Shown one piece after another: positions 1 through 10,354 of a stretch of DNA of 40,976 nucleotides (positions are counted from its first letter, which is position 1; every line of letters begins with the position of its first letter). The stretch spans positions 1-40,976 of the forward strand of contig JACVCS010000029.1 of NCBI GenBank assembly GCA_016741915.1, given 5' to 3'. The notes under the pieces were generated by a model. That model was not told the origin of the DNA. It ran no database searches and saw only the letters and a program-made list of their open reading frames with translations. The DNA is from Phycisphaerales bacterium (GTDB taxonomy: Bacteria > Planctomycetota > Phycisphaerae > Phycisphaerales > UBA1924). Both the position numbers and the translations under genes were made by a program.

Positions 1-143
1 GCCCGGTCCACCGACCGCGCCAGGCGATTGCTCGTCCCCAGCGCCAAGAGCGTGCAGGCGTTGGTCAAGATCGCGGGTGCTACCAGAAAGGTGAAGACCG
101 CAAACGGCCCCGCATCAGGACCCATCGCTCCGGGCATCGTCAT
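1..143 (-). CDS. DUF2721-like membrane protein, N-terminal part (cut by window edge)
   Basis: Read on the minus strand from the ATG at 143, the frame stays open to the window edge and gives about 47 residues. It has a hydrophobic helix (FAVFTFLVAPAILTNACTLL) followed by ALGTSNRLARSVDR. A first helix ending in 'LTNA..LLALGTSNRLAR.VDR' is what I know from the DUF2721 family of small integral membrane proteins of unknown function. Only the N-terminus is present, so the rest of the protein cannot be judged. A second in-frame ATG at 137 is an alternative start. It is divergent from the prepilin gene at 532. Confidence 0.6.
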   Translation of the reverse strand, partial: MTMPGAMGPDAGPFAVFTFLVAPAILTNACTLLALGTSNRLARSVDR

Positions 144-531
144 GCTGAACCCTAGGACCATTCAAACGACCTCGAAGGCATCTATTCAAACTCGTAGACC
201 CGACCTCACCAATACAGGGTAAATCCCAGGTCCGTCGGTCCTGAATCCCTTGCCAACCCACCCCACCATCAGGTACGCTCTACCCAGTGATTCCCCGATC
301 GGGGATTCAACCGATCCTCACCCGGCTCACCGTGAACTCTTCACACGCCGGGCCAGAGTGGGGAAAGGTGGGATTGGGGAAGACTTCGGGCGTTCTGTCC
401 GAAGGCACGCGACGGTCCGGCTGATCTCAATCGTTCTCGATTCAACGAACCCACTTCGGAAAAGCCTTCACGCACCAGGTTCCTTGAAACGGTCATCGCA
501 GGAGCGGGGAGCTTCGATCGGAGAGTGTTCC
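144..531. other. Divergent intergenic region with a 14-base palindrome
   Basis: About 390 bases between the divergent DUF2721-like gene and the prepilin gene. An open frame runs through it into the prepilin, but its translation has no protein-like character. A perfect 14-base palindrome, TCCCCGATCGGGGA, lies at 292-305 and could be an operator. No convincing sigma-70 promoter was found. Confidence 0.4.
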
Positions 532-1467
532 ATGCCCACACGGTTCAGTTGCGCTTGTCGTCGTTGCGGTGCATTCACTCTTATAGAACTCTTGGTGGTG
601 ATTGCCATCATCGCCCTTCTGGTGGGGATTCTGCTCCCATCGCTCAGCAAAGCCCGCGAATCCGCCCGCGCGGCCCTGTGCCTTTCGAACATGCGGCAGA
701 TCGGCCTTGCGGTGGGCATGTACGCTGGCGACAACAAGGATCTGGCGTGGGAATCGGGCAACCCGGGCCCGATCTATCGGTTCTGGTACGCGATGCCGCA
801 GAACCAGACCCGCGCGCCGGACCCGACGACGAACCCCGTGGTCCTGGGCCCGGCGATGCAGTACGTGAACCTCTCCGACCAGCCGTTCAGTTGTCCCACG
901 AACAAGCGGCGCACGGCGACGAAGTTTGCCACCGATCCGAACGATCCGTTCTGGAACACGCCGCAGAACCGGATGCAGAAGATCCTCTTCGAGCAGTTTT
1001 TGGAGGATCGGGCGTTGAACTTTGATTACACGATGGCGCCGGGGATGTCGGGGGCGCCGATGACCACGCAGGTGATGGCGGCGTGGGACAGTCGGTGTCG
1101 GACGATGAACGCGCAGCAGCCCCGCTCGGCCCCCAGCGTGACGACGCTGACCAAGATGCCCTCGGTGCCGATCTTCTTTGAGGAGGACGTGGAGTGGTGG
1201 AACAGCCGCAGCCCGGACGGGCTCTTCAGCAACTGGGACCAGATCACGGATCGGCATTCCAGCAACGGGCACATTTTGTATATCTCGGGGCATGTTGAAC
1301 CGCTGAAGGCCCCGCGCGGGCCTGATCCGCTTTCGCAGAACGATCAGGGCGATCTGGCGGGGAACGACTTCTGGGTCAGCACCCGCGGCACAACGTGGTT
1401 CCAGCTCGCGCCGAGTTGGCCCGCCACGCCCAGGCCCTACTCATGGCTGAAAAACCCCCGCTTGTAA
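532..1467 (+). CDS. Prepilin-like protein with N-terminal methylation motif and H-X9-SG tail
   Basis: 311 residues from the ATG at 532, preceded by GGAGAG. The open frame extends upstream to 250, but this ATG sits just before a short basic, Cys-rich leader and the type III signal [17 protein letters not shown], as expected for a prepilin. After the hydrophobic helix (about residues 15-38) comes [20 protein letters not shown], the usual start of planctomycete pseudopilins with an N-terminal cleavage/methylation domain. The C-terminus has [14 protein letters not shown], which fits the H-X9-DG tail motif except that Asp is Ser. The residue before Phe+1 is Ala rather than Gly. It should be processed by a prepilin peptidase and held in the inner membrane, and could be a pseudopilin or sorted surface protein. 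Planctomycetes carry many paralogues, so the specific role is unknown. Confidence 0.85.
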   Translation: MPTRFSCACRRCGAFTLIELLVVIAIIALLVGILLPSLSKARESARAALCLSNMRQIGLAVGMYAGDNKDLAWESGNPGPIYRFWYAMPQNQTRAPDPTTNPVVLGPAMQYVNLSDQPFSCPTNKRRTATKFATDPNDPFWNTPQNRMQKILFEQFLEDRALNFDYTMAPGMSGAPMTTQVMAAWDSRCRTMNAQQPRSAPSVTTLTKMPSVPIFFEEDVEWWNSRSPDGLFSNWDQITDRHSSNGHILYISGHVEPLKAPRGPDPLSQNDQGDLAGNDFWVSTRGTTWFQLAPSWPATPRPYSWLKNPRL

Positions 1468-1672
1468 GCCCGGATTCGCGGGGCGGGGTGGGCGGCAAAC
1501 GGGTGTTTCAATCCACCGACATCGTCGGGTTTTTCCCTCGGCGCGGTCTACCCTTCACCGCCCGTCGGCCGGTTCGGTTTCAACCGTCGGCCACAGGCCA
1601 GCGCGTGCGTTTCGGGGCTGTTGTTGATGCCCTGGAGGATGCCGCGAGTTTCGATCTCTCGCACACACACCC

Positions 1673-3091
1673 ATGACCGCACACACCTTTGATCTCTCCG
1701 CCCTTGTTGCTCGGCGTTCACCCGAGCTCTTCGACCTGCACGCGGAGACGATCAACCCCGCGTACGTGAAGGTCCTGCGCACCATCGGCTTCGATCGCCC
1801 GTACCTGAAAGGTCAGGGGGCGTACCTCTTCGATGATCGCGGGCAGCGCTACATCGATTGCATGGGCGGGTACGCGGTCTTCGCGCTGGGGCGGAACCAC
1901 CCGGGCGTGCGCGATGCGATCAAGCAGGCGATGGATCTTGATCTGCCCAGCCTGCCAGGGATCGGACCCTTCCGACTCGCGGGGATGCTTGCGGAAGAGC
2001 TGCTGAAGATCGCGCCGGGGAACTTTGGTAAGGTCTTCTTTGCCTCGGGTGGTGGCGAGGCGGTGGACGCCGCGATCAAGATGGCGCGCGGCTACACCGG
2101 TCGCGAGGGTCTGCTGTACTGCACGCGTGCGTACCACGGGCTGACCATCGGGGCCCTCTCGGTCACGGGCAATCACGAGTTCCGCGACGGGCTGGGCGAC
2201 ATGCTCCGATCCAGCACCGAGATCCCCTTCAACGATCTGAACGCGCTGGAGAGCGAGTTGAAGAAAGGCACGTACGCGGCCTTCATCGTCGAGCCCATCC
2301 AGGGCAAGGGGATCAACATCCCTTCGGATGAGTACCTCCGCCGCGTGCGCGAGCTGTGCACGCGCTACGGCACGCTGATGATCCTCGACGAGATCCAGGC
2401 TGGGCTTGGTCGCTGCGGGGCGTGGTTTGCTAGCGAGCACTTCGGCGCTGGGCGCGGGGCTGGGCAGTGGCAGGCGGACATCGTGCTGGTGGCGAAGGCC
2501 CTGTCGGGCGGCTTCGTGCCCACGTCGGCGGTGATCTGCACCGACGAAGTGCACCGCTCGATTTTCTCGTCGATGAACAACTGCAGCCGGATCCAGAACA
2601 CGTTTTCGATGAACGATCTGTCAATGGCCGCGGGGTTGGCGACGCTGCACTACATGCGGCAGGAGCAGACGGTGCAGAAGTGTGCCGCGGTTGGTCAGCG
2701 GCTGATGGAGAAGATCCGCGAGAAGCTCTCACGCTTCGAGATGTTCAAGGAAGTCCGCGGCAAGGGGCTGTACATCGCGGTGGAGTTCCACCGCCCGCGC
2801 AGCATGGCGCTGAAGCTGCAGTGGGACATGATCCACAAACTCGATCCGAGCCTCTTCTGTCAGGCGATTTTGATGCCGCTGCTGAGCGAGCACCGGATTC
2901 TGGCGCAGGTCGCGGGGCACCGGTTGGACGTGATCAAGCTCTCGCCCGCGCTGGTCTTCAGCGATCAGGACGCGGAGGAGGTTGCCGGTGCGCTCGAGCA
3001 GACGGTGGAGCAGTGCCACCGTTTGACGGGCCCGCTGTGGCAGGTGGGCAAGAAACTGGCGGAAGCGAAGCTCAAGCCCGCGGGTGTGTGA
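1673..3091 (+). CDS. Class III PLP-dependent aminotransferase
   Basis: 472 residues, a normal length for the acetylornithine/ornithine aminotransferase superfamily (fold type I). Visible signatures: the cofactor-phosphate region FASGGGEAVDAAIKMAR (about 123-139), the ring-binding Asp in MILDEIQAGLGRCG (Asp239), and the Schiff-base lysine in VLVAKALSGGFVP (Lys275). The C-terminal small domain is complete. The reaction should be transfer of an amino group between an omega-amine or amino acid and a 2-oxo acid. The substrate cannot be read from sequence. The N-terminal segment (NPAYVKVLRTIGFDRPY) also reminds me of hopanoid-associated HpnO-type enzymes, but no hopanoid gene is nearby. It follows the prepilin by 205 bases and converges on the PilZ-DnaJ gene. 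Confidence 0.9.
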   Translation: MTAHTFDLSALVARRSPELFDLHAETINPAYVKVLRTIGFDRPYLKGQGAYLFDDRGQRYIDCMGGYAVFALGRNHPGVRDAIKQAMDLDLPSLPGIGPFRLAGMLAEELLKIAPGNFGKVFFASGGGEAVDAAIKMARGYTGREGLLYCTRAYHGLTIGALSVTGNHEFRDGLGDMLRSSTEIPFNDLNALESELKKGTYAAFIVEPIQGKGINIPSDEYLRRVRELCTRYGTLMILDEIQAGLGRCGAWFASEHFGAGRGAGQWQADIVLVAKALSGGFVPTSAVICTDEVHRSIFSSMNNCSRIQNTFSMNDLSMAAGLATLHYMRQEQTVQKCAAVGQRLMEKIREKLSRFEMFKEVRGKGLYIAVEFHRPRSMALKLQWDMIHKLDPSLFCQAILMPLLSEHRILAQVAGHRLDVIKLSPALVFSDQDAEEVAGALEQTVEQCHRLTGPLWQVGKKLAEAKLKPAGV

Positions 3092-3150
3092 GGCACGGGC
3101 CGCGCGGATGTTGAGCGATCCTCATCCGGTTCGCCCGAGCGCCATCGCCA

Positions 3151-3864
3151 TCACGCGGCGTTCTTCGACGCTTCACCCGGACCCTCCGCGGCGGGGTCGT
3201 CCTGATTCTGGTTTCGCGCACGCATCTCGTCGTAGCGCTTGCGTTTCTCGGGGTCCTTCAACACCGAGTACGACTTGGTGAGCTTTGCAAACTGCGCGTC
3301 GGCATCGGGCGCGGTGTTGCAGTCCGGGTGCAGGCGCTGGGCCATCACGCGGTAGGCGTGGCGGAGTTCCTCGTCGGTGGCGTTCGGCTGCACACCGAAG
3401 TACTCGTACAGGTCTTCGCACAGCAACCGCTGCTCGAAGATCGTGCGTTTGGTCCCCGTGGAACCGGGGCCGGCGTGGGCGCCGCGGCGCGGCCCGGGGC
3501 CGGCGGTGGTCTGCGCGAAGCCGTGCTTGGCAAGGCATTCGACCGCTTCGCGCACCTCCGTCGAGAGGTCCACGAACTTGAACCCCGCGGCGAACTGATC
3601 CCCCACTTTCTTGGTCCAGACAAGCTGCGCGGTGACGACCACCTGCTGGAACGCGCTGCTGAGGCGCATGGAACTGCGCTGCCCGATCTCGACCGACAGC
3701 TTGCGCGGCGAGATCAGTTGCATCCCGCTCGCGGAGAGGTCTTTGACCTCGCCGAAGGGCGTGGAAAAACCGTGGGCGGCGTAGCGGCGCGACCGCTGCA
3801 CGCGGGGTTGCTTCGCGCCCTGCTTGCCTTGGAAGAGCTTGCCGAATGCTGCGAAGATGGACAT
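3151..3864 (-). CDS. PilZ domain-DnaJ domain fusion protein
   Basis: 237 residues from the ATG at 3864. The longer open frame to 4179 overlaps msrA and is compositionally unlike protein. Residues about 22-115 look like a PilZ domain: an Arg-rich lead (RVQRSRRY), then the DLSASGMQL motif (42-50) matching the D/N-x-S-x-x-G core that binds cyclic di-GMP in PilZ proteins. A Gly/Pro linker (about 120-140) leads to a J domain (about 148-215) with YEYFGVQPNATDEELRHAYR and the HPD tripeptide at 179-181, which stimulates DnaK ATPase. No Gly/Phe or zinc region of full DnaJ is present. The inferred role is a cytosolic adaptor linking cyclic di-GMP or a membrane target to Hsp70. No dnaK lies nearby. Similar fusions may be lineage-specific; I cannot search. 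Confidence 0.8.
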   Translation of the reverse strand: MSIFAAFGKLFQGKQGAKQPRVQRSRRYAAHGFSTPFGEVKDLSASGMQLISPRKLSVEIGQRSSMRLSSAFQQVVVTAQLVWTKKVGDQFAAGFKFVDLSTEVREAVECLAKHGFAQTTAGPGPRRGAHAGPGSTGTKRTIFEQRLLCEDLYEYFGVQPNATDEELRHAYRVMAQRLHPDCNTAPDADAQFAKLTKSYSVLKDPEKRKRYDEMRARNQNQDDPAAEGPGEASKNAA

Positions 3865-4100
3865 GCCCAAAGCGTCGGCACTCCGGGCGTTGGGCTTCAC
3901 AATCGGTTGAGGGCTGCATCGAGGACGAGTCCGAGAACGCCGAAAGCTCGCTTGATCGTGACGATTCGCGGGGCTTTGCGAATCAGGCGGCGACATCCTC
4001 TGGGTATACGGACGGGAATACGAATCGCACGATATCGGCGGGCTCGGTGCGCATTGCGGGCGTCGGTCGAGATGCTTTCCGCGTTGTGTCGTCGGTTCGT

Positions 4101-4934
4101 CTACTTCTTTCCGCCCACACCGGCCGGGACCTTTGCCGGCGGCGATGAAAGCGGGAAATCCTCGCGCAGCGTGTGGCAATAGGGCTGCGTGCCCTTGCGC
4201 TGGTACCAGCGCTGGTGGTATTCCTCGGCCTTGTAGAACTTCTCCATCGGCTCAAGCGTCGTGGCGATCGGACGCGAGAAGACCTTCTTCTGCGCCAGCG
4301 ACTTGATCAACGCTTCCGCGGCCGCCTTCTGCGCTTCGGAGTGGTAGAAGATCGCGGAACGGTACTGGTCGCCGACGTCCGGGCCTTGACGGTTGACCTG
4401 CGTCGGGTCGTGCAGTTTGAAGAAGACCGCGAGCAACTGGTCGTAGGTGATCTTGGAGGGATCGAAGGTGACCTGGACAACCTCCGCGTGTCCCGAGTCG
4501 CCCTCGCAGACCTGCTCGTAGGTGGGGTTCTTCAGCGAGCCGCCGCTGTAGCCGCTGACGGCGTCGAGTACGCCGGGCTGCTGAAGAAAGACGTGCTCCA
4601 CGCCCCAGAAGCAGCCAGCGCCAAAGGTTGCGATTTGCATGCCGTTGCTGAGGGTTGATGAGTCGTTCATGGTCGGTGCTTTCGCATCTGAGCCGGCGGA
4701 GGTGCCGGGCTGCGTGGGTGTTGATGATGATGCCGTCGGGGCGGACGATGAAGGCGAAGTGGAGGAGGAGGGCTGACTGGAGTTCTGTGAAGAGGACGGA
4801 GCGGGCGATGAAGCCGAAGCGGACTTTTGCGCGGGAGAACAGGCCCCGAGCATCGTGAGCACGCACGCCAGGCCGATCGCGAAAAGCGCTTTGCCGGTCA
4901 GTTGGCCGACATGACTGTGTGCTCGGGTTTGCAT
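4101..4934 (-). CDS. msrA: Peptide methionine-S-sulfoxide reductase, lipoprotein form
   Basis: 277 residues from the ATG at 4934. MsrA reduces the S epimer of methionine sulfoxide in proteins. The catalytic domain begins near residue 100 with [12 protein letters not shown], where Cys108 is the nucleophile, and continues with [18 protein letters not shown] and GHAEVVQV, all family hallmarks. A C-terminal Cys (QPYCHTL) could resolve the sulfenic acid. In front is a lipoprotein signal: basic start, hydrophobic helix about residues 15-30 and lipobox LGAC with Cys32, followed by a Ser/Pro-rich linker of about 60 residues. So it should be a membrane-anchored periplasmic repair enzyme, unlike the usual cytosolic MsrA of about 180-210 residues. 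No msrB is adjacent. An in-frame upstream ATG at 5024 would add a non-signal extension and is less likely. Confidence 0.93.
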   Translation of the reverse strand: MQTRAHSHVGQLTGKALFAIGLACVLTMLGACSPAQKSASASSPAPSSSQNSSQPSSSTSPSSSAPTASSSTPTQPGTSAGSDAKAPTMNDSSTLSNGMQIATFGAGCFWGVEHVFLQQPGVLDAVSGYSGGSLKNPTYEQVCEGDSGHAEVVQVTFDPSKITYDQLLAVFFKLHDPTQVNRQGPDVGDQYRSAIFYHSEAQKAAAEALIKSLAQKKVFSRPIATTLEPMEKFYKAEEYHQRWYQRKGTQPYCHTLREDFPLSSPPAKVPAGVGGKK

Positions 4935-5203
4935 GCGCTGAACGTCCTTCTCGTTGCGGGTGGTTTCGAGTCGTGGACAACACATCGGTGCTGGATCTTG
5001 AAAGGCGTTGGCGCTTTTCATCAACTCACGCGTGCCCCGCGGCGTGCGTTCTCACCCTTGACAGTACGTCGCGAAGCGTGTTTTCGTTCGAACGCGCAGA
5101 CGACGATCCCGGATGGCTGCCGAACGGGGGTTGGGTTGTGGGTTGAAACGGGCGGAGTGGCGGGTGATGGGCTTTCGTGCAGCGTTGGTGTGTGCAAAGA
5201 TCA

Positions 5204-5635
5204 ATGACCATGACGCAAACGAATATCGAGAACGCCGCCGCGGCGGCCGTGCAGGCCTCGCAAACCCTCGCGGAGACGGGTACGGGCGGTCAACCGCCGA
5301 TGAGCTCTTCGTCGGCGTGGTTGATCCTCATCTTGGCGGGGGTGATGGAGGTCGGCATGGCGCTCGGACTGAAGTACGCGGTCGGGTTTACGAAGCTGTG
5401 GCCATCGGTCGCCGCGGTGGTCTTCGGCGCGGTGAGCATGTATCTGCTGTCGGTCTCTTTAAGAGTCCTGCCGGCGGGTGTTGGTTACGCCGCGTGGACG
5501 GGAATTGGCGCGGTGGGCGTGCTGGTGGTCGGGATGGTCTTTCTGAAAGAGCCGTTCAACCTGCTTCGGCTGGTCTGCGTGCTGCTGATCATCGCGGGGG
5601 TGGCGGGGCTGCACGCCAGCACCGTTCAGCGGTGA
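5204..5635 (+). CDS. SMR-family exporter, Gdx/SugE (guanidinium exporter) type
   Basis: Four-helix inner-membrane protein of the small multidrug resistance family, which works as a proton-coupled antiparallel dimer. The core AWLILILAGVMEVGMALGLK holds the essential membrane Glu (ME-V), and LPAGVGYAAWTGIGAVGVLV is the strongest match to the Gdx/SugE branch, which exports guanidinium. A Trp normally three residues after the Glu in Gdx proteins is Met here. From the ATG at 5204 the protein has 143 residues, with an Ala/Thr-rich 32-residue lead; from the ATG at 5300 it has 111, the normal family length (about 105), so 5300 may be the true start. SMR genes often come in pairs; only one is here. 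No guanidine riboswitch was recognised upstream. It converges with the Cys-rich gene and overlaps its end by 10 bases. Confidence 0.85.
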   Translation: MTMTQTNIENAAAAAVQASQTLAETGTGGQPPMSSSSAWLILILAGVMEVGMALGLKYAVGFTKLWPSVAAVVFGAVSMYLLSVSLRVLPAGVGYAAWTGIGAVGVLVVGMVFLKEPFNLLRLVCVLLIIAGVAGLHASTVQR

Positions 5636-6222
5636 GGCGGCTTGGCATGTGCGCCGGCGGATCGGCCCAGGAACGCCTGGATCGCCCTGCGGAAAAATGA
5701 CGCTCGGACTGGTGTCGACGCGGGCTTTGGTTGCGGGCTGATCGGCGAGTGTGCACATAGTGCCTGTGGCGGGTCGATCTCGTCGTCTTCGCGACCAGCC
5801 GAGAGTGTCTGGTGAATCGCGGAGCACACCTCGGGCGCGGGCGTGCCGCCCACGGCTTCGGTACTTCGCGCGGACAGCACGCTGGCGGCGGCTCGGTGAA
5901 GTCGCGTGCGTTCGAAGCACGCTCGGCAGGCGTAGCGCCCGTCTCCGCCGCGGACGCGGGGCTTCTTCGAGCAATCCTGCCCGCACACGGCGCAGAGTTT
6001 GTCGGTGGCGAGCGCTCTGTCCGGTGGACTGATTGCCGGTTCGACCGAACCCGCGGCCTGGCTCGCGTGCGTGTGACCACCCGCGGTCGATGGCTCAGCG
6101 GTGAAATCCGACGCGAAGACTGTGCCGTGACCGTCGGGCGATGAGCCATGATCGCTCGGGAACGGTGGGTTGTCCGGCGATGGAGGCCCAGACTCGTCAT
6201 GAGCTGCGGAGTGGTTCTGCAT
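5626..6222 (-). CDS. Small protein with a Cys4-5 zinc-finger-like motif
   Basis: 198 residues from the ATG at 6222, chosen because GGAG lies 5 bases upstream. The first 70 residues are Ser/Pro/His-rich and probably disordered. Then LCAVCGQDCSKKPRVRGGDG and RYACRACFER place Cys at about 77, 80, 84, 99 and 102, a C-x2-C...C-x2-C metal-knuckle arrangement followed by a basic stretch. The ending (FFRRAIQAFLGRSAG) is amphipathic. I remember similar 'CxxCGxDCS..PR....GRYxCxxC' cassettes at the start of planctomycete proteins of unknown function; that is recollection, not a search. No enzymatic domain is visible. Its stop overlaps the stop of the convergent SMR gene. Function unknown. Confidence 0.6.
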   Translation of the reverse strand: MQNHSAAHDESGPPSPDNPPFPSDHGSSPDGHGTVFASDFTAEPSTAGGHTHASQAAGSVEPAISPPDRALATDKLCAVCGQDCSKKPRVRGGDGRYACRACFERTRLHRAAASVLSARSTEAVGGTPAPEVCSAIHQTLSAGREDDEIDPPQALCAHSPISPQPKPASTPVRASFFRRAIQAFLGRSAGAHAKPPHR

Positions 6223-6252
6223 GGATACTCCGGATGCGGCTGCACGCTTCAA

Positions 6253-6684
6253 CCGCCGGGCGGATCAGTATTTCGCCCGATCTTCACTGTGTATCGGAAG
6301 TCCCCACCTAAGGCAATGAGCAGAACACGAGATTGGTTGGCGGCTTGAAAGCGACGATGCGGCCGGTGGATGGGCAGTAAGACCAACGCCGCGAGTATCG
6401 CGATCACCTCAGCGACGTTCGGGCACCGGCACACGCGAAGTCTGCTTGGTGGTTCGGACGAAGCCGCAGGAAGTACCAACCGGGAAATGAAGCGGTTGCT
6501 GGTGCTTGGTTCAGTTCGTGGGAGGAGCGTTGGGCTCCAGTGCCCGAGTGATGGGAGTATGGTGCGAGTTGAAAGTGGAGAAACGCGGACACTGCAGCGA
6601 TGGATCATCGCGGCGTGTTTGCCGGAGTGCACCGGGTTTGCGCGGGTTTGTTGAGGAATGCGGTGAGGCGGCCTGGGCTTGGGG
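6253..6684. other. Intergenic region downstream of the 5S rRNA terminator
   Basis: About 430 bases without a gene I can support. A minus-strand frame ending at 6249 contains one hydrophobic run (VAEVIAILAALVLLPI), but its front half is not protein-like and no ribosome-binding site is visible. It may hold the promoter of the Cys-rich gene. Confidence 0.3.
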
Positions 6685-6726
6685 CAAAAAAGAAAAAGGC
6701 CTGTCCAGGTTTACCTGAACAGGCCT
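6685..6726 (-). terminator. Rho-independent terminator of the 23S-5S rRNA operon
   Basis: On the minus strand, AGGCCTGT (6719-6726) pairs with ACAGGCCT (6697-6704), and an inner CAGGT/ACCTG stem stacks inside. The hairpin is followed by a run of U interrupted by one C (6685-6697 read in reverse). It begins 3 bases past the 5S gene, so it ends the rRNA transcript. Confidence 0.9.
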
Positions 6727-6728
6727 AT

Positions 6729-6837
<109 letters not shown>

Positions 6838-7014
6838 AAGCGGGTGGTGGTCTTTCGACCAACACACGCCGTCCGGATATGGACGAAGTCCTGAGCGAGC
6901 GTCGGTTATGAGCCGAGCGCCCGAGTTGTACTGAATGAACAGAAGACTGAAGAGCTCGCCAGCGTTGGCTGGAAGCATAGGTGAAATCGTTTGAGTCATT
7001 GATTGAGGAGGCCT

Positions 7015-7041
7015 TCAACCGACGCAAGAAGCGTCGAGTTG

Positions 7042-7042
<1 letters not shown>
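7015..7042 (-). ncRNA. Spacer hairpin at the 3' end of 23S rRNA, competing with the processing stalk
   Basis: TCAACCGACGC (7015-7025) and GCGTCG-a-GTTGA (7031-7042) form an 11-pair hairpin with one bulge and a 5-base loop in the spacer between 23S and 5S. Bases 7031-7042 are also one arm of the long stalk that closes 23S, so the two structures exclude each other. Confidence 0.5.
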
Positions 7043-9781
<2,739 letters not shown>

Positions 9782-10014
9782 TCAACCCGACGCCGCCGCA
9801 TTCACCAGTCTTTCAACCAGCTTCCGCAACGGCCGATTCGATGACGATTCCACAATAATGAGTATCAACGATTTTCGCCTAGCTTACAAAACTAACGCCT
9901 TTGCGCTCTTCTGTCTTCTATTACAGCAATACAACCTCTCGACCATTGGTTTCATCGTTCCGCCAACCATCACGTCGGCAGCTCAACTACTTGATCGAGA
10001 GGGACTTTCGTCCG

Positions 10015-10033
10015 TATCCAGTTTTCAAAGAAG
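10015..10033 (-). promoter_or_regulatory. boxA-like antitermination element in the 23S leader
   Basis: The minus strand reads TTCTTTGAAAACTGGATA, close to the boxA found in rRNA leaders (TGTTCTTTGAAAACT in many bacteria), where NusB/S10 bind to keep polymerase processive. It lies about 230 bases upstream of mature 23S and about 90 bases after the proposed promoter. Confidence 0.65.
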
Positions 10034-10128
10034 TCCGCCGCGGTTTTCCCGAATCGGCCTTTCCATCGTCTGGAGGGCTCTTTCAGGCACGGCCCGGTGA
10101 CACGTGCGTGTCGCCGAGTTGGGTGAGA

Positions 10129-10156
10129 AGCATAGCCCCCACGCCGCCACGGTCAA
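10129..10156 (-). promoter_or_regulatory. Promoter of the 23S-5S operon
   Basis: On the minus strand TTGACC (10151-10156), a 16-base spacer and TATGCT (10129-10134) form a good sigma-70 promoter. An A-run/T-run (AAAAAAATTTT, about 10176-10187) lies roughly 20 bases upstream of the -35 box, like an rRNA UP element. The predicted start is near 10122, giving a leader of about 340 bases that carries the boxA-like site. Confidence 0.7.
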
Positions 10157-10283
10157 GCCAACCATCACCTTCGCGAAAATTTTTTTCTCCACACCCCGTT
10201 CTCCACACTTTGCCCACCCTTTCAACACCCTCACATGACACCCAGATCGCCGCTCCCGCCTTCCAAAGCCCCTTCAAAAGCAA

Positions 10284-10310
10284 ACAAGCCCCGAGTATTT
10301 CGGGGCTTGT
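10284..10310 (-). terminator. Terminator hairpin after the PilM operon
   Basis: ACAAGCCCCGA (10284-10294) and TCGGGGCTTGT (10300-10310) form a perfect 11-bp stem with loop GTATT. The following minus-strand bases are only moderately T-rich (TTGCTTTTG). It lies 45 bases past the stop at 10355 and separates the pilus operon from the rRNA promoter. Confidence 0.75.
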
Positions 10311-10354
10311 TCGGTCGAAACTTCCATTCTGCGGTTCCGCCTCATCACACGCGA

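Noticed and set aside
5040..5203. Guanidine riboswitch upstream of the SMR gene
   Set aside because: No ykkC-type core or paired ACGR-loop hairpins were recognised; only a TTGACA box (5058-5063) without a matching -10.
6249..6632. Minus-strand small membrane protein
   Set aside because: It has one hydrophobic run only; the front half is not protein-like, no ribosome-binding site is seen, and codon use is unlike the neighbours.
9784..10354. 16S rRNA or tRNA upstream of 23S
   Set aside because: The region has a promoter, a boxA-like site and a terminator, but no 16S landmarks or cloverleaf.
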